Notes under the pieces: generated by a model
The model's database searches: none
The model's input: the letters and a program-made list of their open reading frames with translations, nothing else
Told to the model about the DNA's origin: nothing
In this document: piece after piece, positions 16,901 through 21,926 of the stretch
Position numbering within the stretch: the first letter of the stretch is position 1
How the letters are laid out: every line of letters starts with the position of its first letter
Source: Clostridiales bacterium UBA1380
Lineage (GTDB): Bacteria > Bacillota > Clostridia > Oscillospirales > CAG-272
DNA: 21,926 bases
Assembly: GCA_002305445.1 (NCBI GenBank)
Contig: DBRA01000064.1
Location: forward strand, 14,324-36,249
Reading direction: 5' to 3'
Made by a program: the position numbers and the translations under genes

Positions 16901-18722
16901 CGATATAGCCCGCCGTGCCGCCTGACATCGATATTACAGACGCGTCGGCGCCGCCGAGAACCGTACCGGCGCTCCCGCCTTCGATGGATATATGCGCCGT
17001 TCCGCCGACCGTTCCGACAGTGCCGCCGCCGCACAGCAGCGCGGCAGTGCCGCCGGTCATTGTGATATACGTGTCGCCAGCAACGTCGCCCTCACCGCCG
17101 CCGTATACATAGACATCGCCCGCAAATGAGCCGAGCGCTGTCCTGACGCCGTCAGCCGTGTCGCTCCACTCGACAACGGTCGCCGCGCCGTCGCCGGACA
17201 CCCGGATATAATGGCCGTTGCCGTATACGGTAACCGAATCGCCGCTGCGGATGACGGTCGGCCCATCAGGATGTTCCGGCTCCGCATCGGCGAACAGCGC
17301 AGGATAAGCGCCTGTCGTCTGCGTCCATTCCAGACGGCTGCCGCGCTCCGCATTCAGCGCGGTCAAAAGATCCGAGTAAAGAGGAACCGAAGTTAATGTA
17401 GACGTATTATCCGCCGCATATTTGACGGGAACAAGAGCGCCGGCAGCGTCGGCGAAGGCACCTAAATTAGCGAAAACACAGCCTGTCTTTGAAGCGTAGT
17501 TGACGGCGAGAAGGTTGCTCTGCTGCCTGAAGTAGCAATTTATTATGGTCGTTGCGGCTCCGAGGTAACCGGCGATACCTCCGACGGCGTTATTGCTGTC
17601 CGGTGCGGCCGGCAGCGACGGAGCGGAAATCAGTCCCGAAAAGCAGCAGTTGTCGAGCGTGCTGTTTTGCAAAAAACCCGTTATGCCGCCTACATACTTC
17701 GTGCCTTCCGATACAGTAATATCCGCCGCGGCGTTGCAGTTGACGACCGACGGCGCGTGTATTATGTATCCGGCGATGCCGCCAGCATATGCCTTAAAGC
17801 CGTCGATCGCCGTCATCGCGATATTGCCGCGGTTTTCGCAGTCCTCGAGCGCGGCGCAGTTGCGCCCCGCAATGCCGCCTGCGAAGCGCCCGGACGGGTG
17901 ATACGCACATAACACGGTAATCCCGGCTTCATTCTGACACCGGCTGATTTTGGATGTGTTAACGGCTGCGCTGCCTGTTATTCCGCCGATATAGAGCATA
18001 CCGCTTGTCAGCACAGCGGTACTGTCGATTGTAAGCGCTCCTTCGTTTACGCAGCCGGTCACGATTGATTCATCGGCGATATATGCTGCGATGCCGCCGA
18101 CATATATGTTTTTATCGCTGTTGTACAGAGCGGTTACGGTTACGGCCGACCTGCAGTTATCGATTGTGCCGTTTGCAAGCTCGGCCACAACGCCGCCGAA
18201 GCGTATATCGGCCGGACATGCCGCCGAGTCGCCCGTCACCGTGCCGACGACAGTCAGATTCATGATTGTGCCGCCGTTAACGCAGCCGAAAAGAGCGTTA
18301 TATGCGCCCGACGCGGCTGTTATCGCAAGTTCCGACACGGTCATTCCGCCGCCATCAAAGACACCCGAGAAGCCGTTAGCAGCCGTCGCACCGATCGGTA
18401 TCCACGACGAATACGGCGATATGTCGATATTATTCGTCAGCGTGTAATAAGCTGTGCGCGCGGCAATGCTCGCCTTGCTGCCGTTTATTATTGCGCCGGA
18501 GTTTACGCAGTCGCGCATATACGCAAGCTCCGCGGCGGATGTTATCAGGTACGGCGACGCTTTCGTCCCCGCGCCCGAAAGCGTAGTTATAAGTGTTGTA
18601 TTCACATATAAATCGGACACAACAGCGTCACTTTGCACAAAAGCTGTCTCTGCAGCCGCGACCGCAACAGGCGCTGATATAATGACGAGTATTATTAAAA
18701 CGCCAAGAAACCGCTTTATCAT
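13287..18722 (-). CDS. Giant SLH-anchored surface protein with GLUG, InlB B-repeat and YDG/MBG modules
   Basis: Secreted protein of 1811 residues. A signal peptide (1-24, MIKRFLGVLI... ending AVAAA) is followed by a beta-helix region with six GLUG-like GGIxG repeats (about 205-385), a Gly/Thr-rich repeat stretch (about 530-620), an InlB B-type repeat ending GGTLYARW (780-854), two copies of a YDG/MBG module starting ASDKVYDGTTD and AQDKVYDGTTD (about 961-1118 and 1286-1445) with further MBG-like domains between, a Pro/Ala/Asp-rich linker (about 1540-1600), then three SLH units (about 1605-1811) with LTRAEA, VTREQF and MTRAEA. SLH domains bind pyruvylated cell-wall polymer, so it should sit on the cell surface; adhesion is inferred. 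Start: ATG 18722 with GAGGT 7 bases upstream. An ATG at 18779 lies upstream of the likely -10 box. Confidence 0.9.
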   Translation of the reverse strand: MIKRFLGVLIILVIISAPVAVAAAETAFVQSDAVVSDLYVNTTLITTLSGAGTKASPYLITSAAELAYMRDCVNSGAIINGSKASIAARTAYYTLTNNIDISPYSSWIPIGATAANGFSGVFDGGGMTVSELAITAASGAYNALFGCVNGGTIMNLTVVGTVTGDSAACPADIRFGGVVAELANGTIDNCRSAVTVTALYNSDKNIYVGGIAAYIADESIVTGCVNEGALTIDSTAVLTSGMLYIGGITGSAAVNTSKISRCQNEAGITVLCAYHPSGRFAGGIAGRNCAALEDCENRGNIAMTAIDGFKAYAGGIAGYIIHAPSVVNCNAAADITVSEGTKYVGGITGFLQNSTLDNCCFSGLISAPSLPAAPDSNNAVGGIAGYLGAATTIINCYFRQQSNLLAVNYASKTGCVFANLGAFADAAGALVPVKYAADNTSTLTSVPLYSDLLTALNAERGSRLEWTQTTGAYPALFADAEPEHPDGPTVIRSGDSVTVYGNGHYIRVSGDGAATVVEWSDTADGVRTALGSFAGDVYVYGGGEGDVAGDTYITMTGGTAALLCGGGTVGTVGGTAHISIEGGSAGTVLGGADASVISMSGGTAGYIGGAAVDLRGEPVITTGIDLSTVSGGRVNITGALGDTAAVKLINASAAPGAVLARASSETYMDSTPFTAFAPDATELTVIKSGTDIVVTSAVSVSVSSDHVSVSPVTAVCGVDWHGILTADAGYILPAAISISAGGSALPPEAYAYTAPTGAITVYAAYVTGDIVVTAQPQTAAYTVTLDPCGGTGGSTAVDAAYGAMLPRITPPSRIGFSFAGYYDDPAAGVLYYNEDGTGARAWDKTAGGTLYARWSLLPAAAPILTGQSSAALTYGYDAPPALTVTITGADTVNFDYAYEWYNGAAAGSGAITGASASSYTIPSGLDAGVYRYIVRVTVTNKAGGETSYGDFTFAVTVEPKSVTPSLSASDKVYDGTTDADGVITLSGVLDGDDVSAEGEIRFEDVNAGADKTVTASSIMLTGTKASNYTLSSDTATAEAEITPRDVTLVWHGAENRVYDARPSLVMASAAGVLAGDACGVAVTGGDAVRAGTHTATASLDNANYAIKGGNTKDYTITPAVLTAAYPGETVVFMDEPPALTVSVTGFVGGETAETAVGYTAPFIAPLTEEQKSVGEHVLAPTGGSAADYTFIMVPGTLTVAARDFDMVSVTGYDGEYDGSRHSVTFTDTKPEINRARITYYSDASLTSPTEQPFFTDAGSYTVYYKITAEGTNALSGSATVTIRRKPVTASLSAQDKVYDGTTDAVGTLSLAGIVGDDDVGASGRIMFDNPGAGGRSSVTAADIVLTGASAGNYVLTSDTAAATASINPREVALLWSGADTRAYDGQRSRVAATASGVLDGDECGVNVSGGDAVYPGAYTATAVSLTNANYTLPPSGTTRTYIITEGAIEDVAATPYIGAADGRSHPAVASLAGIMPGDGVFYSTDGGASWSDAVPAVITPGEYYVLIKITRRYCCDCFILITAAVDESPQRPETYLALINYAAPAPQNPVAQASPPAADGVAPSVSSGGAADDMPDAADNTTESADGDGAGALPTVVSRLLETRTHIAYITGDADGRFNPDRALTRAEAAQMFYNLLIDKNVSVGAPYSDVPGSMWCARAVNTLSALGVLRGTGVGVFAPDDIVTREQFCAMAVRFAESAGDIASPFTDVEKSRWSHDSIAAAAYFGWIRGYEDGTFRPSEKMTRAEAVAVINRMLGRSADDACIDLNADAPSVFTDVRDKSKWYYRDIVEASVYHDHTITGGREVWNSRR
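14388..14867 (-). repeat. YDG/MBG module, copy 2
   Basis: About 160 residues that align with copy 1 across their whole length: DKVYDGTTD, GxIxFDNPGAG, ASAGNYVLTSDTA, the tryptophan strand ALLWSGADTRAYDG, SGVLDGDECGVNVSGGDAV, LTNANYTL and a final YIITEG. The relation is clear in protein sequence but diverged in DNA. Confidence 0.75.
15369..15842 (-). repeat. YDG/MBG module, copy 1
   Basis: About 158 residues with the same order of motifs as copy 2: DKVYDGTTD, GEIRFEDVNAG, KASNYTLSSDTA, TLVWHGAENRVYDA, AGVLAGDACGVAVTGGDAV, LDNANYAI and YTITP. The two copies are separated by about 165 residues of other MBG-like sequence. Confidence 0.75.
17561..18110 (-). repeat. Six GLUG-like beta-helix repeats in the giant surface protein
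   Basis: Six units of about 32-37 residues each contain a GGIxG core: YVGGIAAY, YIGGITGS, FAGGIAGR, YAGGIAGY, YVGGITGF and AVGGIAGY. Most are followed by a cysteine in an NC or DC pair (DNCR, TGCVN, SRCQN, EDCEN, VNCNA, DNCCF). This is typical of adhesin-like beta-helix stalks. Confidence 0.8.
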
Positions 18723-18755
18723 GCATATTACCTCATACGACGCACTTTTTTGAGC

Positions 18756-18761
18756 ATTATA
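18756..18761 (-). promoter_or_regulatory. Possible -10 box of the giant surface protein gene
   Basis: On the minus strand TATAAT reads at 18761-18756, 33 bases upstream of the ATG at 18722. The 17-base upstream position (18784-18779) has only ATATAT, so the -35 box is poor. The strongly AT-rich stretch (18760-18840) would ease opening. Confidence 0.4.
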
Positions 18762-18859
18762 TACCATTATGATGAACAATATATGAATAATATAAAATTA
18801 TTATGTGTAACAATAAAATGACCTTAAAAATTAGACAAAACAATAGAAATAGAATTAAA

Positions 18860-19720
18860 TTAAGCAACCGGGAGGGCTTGTTGTCTGTGATGAGCAGGCG
18901 GCAAGCCCTTAATTTTTACCTTGGTGCATAGGTTGTTATAGTAATCAAGATACGCAATGAGCTCGGCTTTGAAATGCTCCATAGTATCAAAAGTCTGTAA
19001 ATACAGAAGTTAACTATTCAGGATGCCGAAAAATTTCCATCACGGCATTATCCAGGCAGTTGCCTATTCGGCTCATGCTTTAGCGAATCCCTTTACTGCG
19101 CAACATCCTTTGGTATTGCCTGTGCTGATACTGCCAGCCTTGATTCGGAATTAAGAATAAGATTTGTCCCGTCCGGTATCTTCTCAAATGCCTTGTTAAG
19201 CATCTCAGTCATCATGGAAAGTACCGGCTTATCCGAGATGGAGTAGCTCACAATGTCCCGGCTGCACAGATCAAGAATCGGCGACAGGCAGAGCTTTTGT
19301 CCGAACAGACAGAACTCTGTAACGTCCGTTACCCACTTCTGATTCGACTTTTCAGCTTCGAAATTACGTTCCAGCAGGTTCAGCGCGACTTTACCCACCT
19401 CACCCTTGTAAGAATTGTACTTTTTCATTCTCACCCGGCAGACAATACCTGTTTCCTTCATCAGACGCTGCGCAGTCTTGTGATTGAGCATGAACCAACG
19501 GTTGCGCAGCGTTAACGGAATGCGGAGGTAACCGTATCGACCCTTGTTCTCATGGTGGACTTCAATGATGTCGCTTCGACCTTTTCGTATTTATCCTGTG
19601 AACTCTGTTTTTGGCATGATAATAATAAGTTGCCCGAGGTAATTAAGCGATTGACAGCAATAATGCCGGCAGAAATTCTCACCTCAGTATTTGGATCACC
19701 TGCGTTTTTTACGCCGGCGT
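18860..19720 (-). pseudogene. IS3-family transposase OrfB (DDE integrase-type), broken
   Basis: The best preserved segment is 19491-19150: LNHKTAQRLMKETGIVCRVRMKKY, NQKWVTDVTEFCLFGQKLCLSPILDLCSRDIVSYSISDKP, which is the start of the DDE domain (first Asp in TDVTEF). An extra base near 19144 shifts the frame exactly at the second catalytic Asp (expected HSDQGWQYQH). Beyond it the frame resumes with QGWQYQHRQYQRMLRSKGIR, then has TAA at 19082, SMSRIGNCLDNAVME, further shifts and a final HHRQQALPVA ending at 18862-18860. Upstream of 19491 the N-terminal part is split over frames, with LPRATYYYHAK and HENKGRYGYLRIPLTLRNR still readable. No functional transposase can be made. Confidence 0.85.
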
Positions 19721-20044
19721 CGCTCGTCTTCCACAACTAAGGATTACAAGTTTTTAGGTACATATTCTCCGCGCGAAGCCGCTGCACCTCTGCAAGCATG
19801 TCTTCCTCTACCTTTTCCGGAATTTTCTCTGGCCTGCCAGTGCTGCCACGCCCACGGCGCTCCACCGCCAGCTCTTCCGGTCCTTCTGTCAGGTTAATGC
19901 TCATCCATCTTTGAATACTGTTGTGCCCCTTTACTTCATATATGCGCTCCGCTTTTCTGTAGCTCGTCCTTTATGCAGAACTGCTTCTACTACTTTTTGC
20001 TTGTGTTCTGCCATGTATCGCTTGTTTTGTTCTTCTTTTCTCAT
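19696..20044 (-). pseudogene. IS3-family transposase OrfA (helix-turn-helix), broken
   Basis: From ATG 20044 the frame reads MRKEEQNKRYMAEHKQKVVEAVLHKG, typical of IS3 OrfA, but reaches TAA after 38 codons where a short deletion has shifted it. In another frame it continues EVKGHNSIQRWMSINLTEG, AVERRGRGSTGRPEKIPEKVEEDMLAEVQRLRAENMYLK (leucine-zipper part), then shifts again, with a final EDERRRRKKRR before TGA (19698-19696). OrfA normally supplies DNA binding to the inverted repeats. The A-rich stretch near its end recalls the frameshift window of intact members, but the phase is wrong here. Confidence 0.8.
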
Positions 20045-20144
20045 AAAATCACCCTAATCGTTATCGGTATACAATACTGTCTAACAATTGGGGTGCTGTT
20101 CACATTTATGGATTATTTTGCGTAATTGATTTATGTGTTTTTTA

Positions 20145-20206
20145 TTGACCGTGTATTTTATTGTTTTATAGAATCTATTTACAAGAATGTGATTTTATTG
20201 TAATAT
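20145..20206 (+). promoter_or_regulatory. Tandem promoter candidates for the aldo/keto reductase operon
   Basis: Two possible sigma-A-type promoters lie in the AT-rich stretch. The proximal one is TTTACA (20178-20183), 17 bases, TAATAT (20201-20206), about 50 bases before the ATG. The distal one is TTGACC (20145-20150), 16 bases, TATAGA (20167-20172). The insertion sequence remnant ends at about 20102, just upstream. Confidence 0.5.
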
Positions 20207-20255
20207 GTATATATGGTAATTTAATTCATAACGGCATGAAAAGGAGCGAAAGTCA

Positions 20256-21248
20256 ATGTACAGTGCATCGGGAAAGCGCTACGGCGCGATGAAGTATAAC
20301 CGCTGCGGCAAGAGCGGTCTCAAGCTGCCGGCTGTGTCGCTCGGATTCTGGCACAATTTCGGCGACACCGGCGTCTACGCCAACATGAAGCAGATGTGCT
20401 TCACGGCGTTCGACAACGGCATAACGCACTTCGACCTCGCCAACAACTACGGTCCGGAGGTCGGCAGCGCGGAGCGCAACTTCGGGCGCATTCTGAAAGA
20501 CGAAATGGGCGCGTACCGCGACGAGATGGTCATCAGCACCAAAGCGGGCTTCAGAATGTGGAGCGGCCCCTACGGCGATTTCGGCAGCAGGAAATATCTG
20601 CTCGCGAGCCTTGATCAGAGCTTACAGCGGCTCGGACTCGAATATGTAGATATCTTCTACCATCACAGAATGGATCCGGAAACGCCGCTCGAGGAGACGA
20701 TGGGCGCGCTGGCGACGGCCGTCAGCTCCGGCAAGGCGCTGTATGTCGGGCTGTCAAATTATGACGGCGCGACGCTCGAGCGCGCGTGCGCGATACTGGA
20801 ATCGCTGCACTGCCCGTTCGTCATCAACCAGAACCGGTACTCGATATTCGACCGCTCCATCGAAAATAACGGCTTGAAGAAGACGTCGGAGCGGCTCGGC
20901 AAGGGCATCATCGCGTTCAGCCCTCTCGAGCAGGGGCTTCTTACCGACCGCTACTTAAACGGCATTCCCGACGACAGCCGCATCCGCACGGACGGGCGTT
21001 TCCTGCGCGAGGACGCGCTGTCGGATAAACGGCTTTCTCAGATACGCACGCTGAACGAAATCGCGGCGCGCCGCGGTCAGACGCTCGCGGAGATGGCTCT
21101 GGCGTGGGTGCTGCGCGACAGCGCCGTGACGAGCGTTATCATAGGCGCGTCGAAGCCGGAGCAGATACTCGACAACATCAAAGCTATCGAAAATACCGTA
21201 TTTACGAAGGAAGAGCTTGACGAGATGGACCGCATCTGCGCAGAATGA
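20256..21248 (+). CDS. yghZ: Aldo/keto reductase, YghZ-like
   Basis: NADPH-dependent TIM-barrel reductase of 330 residues. The N-terminus (RYGAMKYNRCGKSGLKLPAV) and the motifs ITHFDLANNYGP, SRKYLLASLDQSL, GLEYVDIFYHHR and SGKALYVGLSNY follow E. coli YghZ (AKR14 family) closely. The catalytic tetrad is D60, Y65, K96 and H137. YghZ reduces L-glyceraldehyde 3-phosphate and methylglyoxal, so detoxification of reactive aldehydes is the likely role, though a broad substrate range is usual. The C-terminal SVIIGASKPEQILDN is the phosphate-binding part of the cofactor site. ATG 20256 lies 9 bases after AAGGAG. A gene for a P-loop ATPase follows after 34 bases. Confidence 0.93.
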   Translation: MYSASGKRYGAMKYNRCGKSGLKLPAVSLGFWHNFGDTGVYANMKQMCFTAFDNGITHFDLANNYGPEVGSAERNFGRILKDEMGAYRDEMVISTKAGFRMWSGPYGDFGSRKYLLASLDQSLQRLGLEYVDIFYHHRMDPETPLEETMGALATAVSSGKALYVGLSNYDGATLERACAILESLHCPFVINQNRYSIFDRSIENNGLKKTSERLGKGIIAFSPLEQGLLTDRYLNGIPDDSRIRTDGRFLREDALSDKRLSQIRTLNEIAARRGQTLAEMALAWVLRDSAVTSVIIGASKPEQILDNIKAIENTVFTKEELDEMDRICAE

Positions 21249-21282
21249 CGGCAACGGGCGACTTCTTCGGGGGGAGGGTAAA

Positions 21283-21926
21283 ATGAAATATCTGCGCTCG
21301 TTCGGGCTGCCCTCCGAAAGAGACGAAGCGGGCTATATCCTATCGTTCCCGGCGAAGCTTGAGATGCGCTGCTACGCGGACAACATATACCCGTTCAGAA
21401 TTTTCCCTCCGAAGAGGCTCGAGCGCATCGAATTCGAACAGATCACGATGTTTTACGGCGGCAACGGCTCCGGCAAGTCTACGCTGCTCAACGTGATCGC
21501 GCAGAAGCTGTCGCTCGAGCGCGACGCGCCGTTCAACAACACGCCGTTCATCGACGAGTATATAAAGCTGTGCGACTGCACCCTCTCTTTCGGCAAAAAA
21601 GCGCCGCCCGGCAGCAGGATCATCACGAGCGACGACGTCTTCGATTTTTTACTCGATATACGCTCGCTCAACGAGGGCATCGATCGGCGGCGCGAGGAGC
21701 TCTTCGAGGAATACTCAAAGACTAAGACGGAATATTACACACTGAAGTCGCTCGACGACTACGACGAGTTCAAGCGGCACATCGAAGCGAAGACGAGGAC
21801 TATGTCGTCCTACGTCACGCGCAGGGTGCCGCGCGAGCTGCCCGGACGCTCGAACGGCGAGAGCGCGTTCGAATATTTTACGCGAAAGATCGGCGAAAAC
21901 GCGCTGTATCTGCTCGACGAGCCGGA
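21283..21926 (+). CDS. ABC-type/AAA family ATPase, N-terminal part (cut by window end)
   Basis: The frame is open from ATG 21283, behind GGGGGGAGGG, to the last base, giving 214 codons without a stop. After a beta-rich lead (RIFPPKRLERIEFEQ) comes Walker A GGNGSGKST (59-67) and LLNVIAQKL. A charged helical section around 130-175 follows. A possible signature loop SNGESAFEYF and a Walker B-like ALYLLDEPE reach the window edge. There is no membrane segment and no transporter motif, so it is an ABC-ATPase-fold protein of the small soluble AAA type (as in AAA_15/AAA_21 proteins) and not a clear importer subunit. Its role is unknown; its likely co-transcription with the aldo/keto reductase gene gives little clue. 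Confidence 0.8.
   Translation, partial: MKYLRSFGLPSERDEAGYILSFPAKLEMRCYADNIYPFRIFPPKRLERIEFEQITMFYGGNGSGKSTLLNVIAQKLSLERDAPFNNTPFIDEYIKLCDCTLSFGKKAPPGSRIITSDDVFDFLLDIRSLNEGIDRRREELFEEYSKTKTEYYTLKSLDDYDEFKRHIEAKTRTMSSYVTRRVPRELPGRSNGESAFEYFTRKIGENALYLLDEP

Larger units (their letters stand above)
18819..20102 (-). mobile_element. Decayed IS3-family insertion sequence
   Basis: Remnants of OrfA and OrfB occupy about 1.2 kb in the usual order, read on the minus strand. Probable terminal inverted repeats remain: the right end, read inward, is TGAACAGCACCCC... reaching TTAGACA at 20084-20078, and the left end begins TGACC at 18819 and reaches TTAGACA at 18831-18837. Arms agree at the TG tip and the TTAGACA block only. 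No 3-4 bp target duplication is visible. Several stops and frameshifts make it inactive. It is lower in GC than the genes around it, consistent with a foreign origin. Confidence 0.75.

Noticed and set aside
16860..17129. CRISPR-like array suggested by repeated GCC/GCCGCC blocks
   Set aside because: The repeats follow codons of the Gly/Thr-rich protein stretch, vary in length and sequence and have no spacer structure.
18723..18779. 19-residue N-terminal extension of the giant surface protein from an upstream ATG
   Set aside because: It would place residues before a perfect signal peptide, lacks a ribosome binding site and overlaps the likely -10 box.
19700..19720. Programmed -1 frameshift site (A6C) between OrfA and OrfB
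   Set aside because: In the OrfA frame the codons are AAA AAA C, so the heptamer is out of phase for the usual slip, and the genes are broken anyway.

Overview
The window looks like chromosomal DNA of a GC-rich, endospore-forming, Gram-positive member of the Clostridia (Bacillota). The evidence is a SpoVAF/GerA-type spore protein, a very large surface protein with S-layer homology (SLH) domains, a VanZ-like protein, Bacillota-type TTTACA/TATAAT promoters and repeated use of TTG start codons behind good Shine-Dalgarno sites. No rRNA, tRNA, CRISPR array, prophage or conjugation gene is visible. Apart from one decayed insertion sequence, the gene content is mostly housekeeping and metabolic.

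Layout. Positions 1-1453 (+) hold the tail of an unidentified gene, a small DUF3343 protein (putative Se/S carrier) and a translationally coupled class V aminotransferase of the cysteine desulfurase family. Positions 1541-2113 (-) hold a VanZ-like membrane protein with its own promoter. Positions 2152-7260 (-) form a block read from right to left: OmpR-type response regulator, histidine kinase, THUMP-type RNA methyltransferase and SpoVAF-like protein. A terminator-shaped hairpin separates regulator from kinase, and a second covers the ribosome binding site of the SpoVAF-like gene. Positions 7544-9932 (+) carry the GTPase-fold ATPase YchF, preceded by a promoter and a structured leader, and an iron-dependent alcohol dehydrogenase. 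Positions 9969-13288 hold two Gfo/Idh/MocA oxidoreductases that converge on a strong bidirectional terminator, and a URO-D-family protein divergent from the second one.

Positions 13287-18722 (-) encode an 1811-residue secreted protein: signal peptide, GLUG-type beta-helix repeats, an InlB B-repeat, two copies of a YDG/MBG module, a Pro/Ala linker and C-terminal SLH domains. Immediately upstream lies a decayed IS3-family element (about 18819-20102) with recognisable OrfA and OrfB remnants and probable terminal inverted repeats. The window closes with a YghZ-like aldo/keto reductase and the first 214 codons of an ABC-type/AAA ATPase cut by the window edge (20145-21926, +).

I found no clear new defence or mobile system. 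The observations most worth following are the hairpin that masks the SpoVAF start, the hairpin between regulator and kinase, the modular SLH surface protein, and the structured leader in front of ychF.
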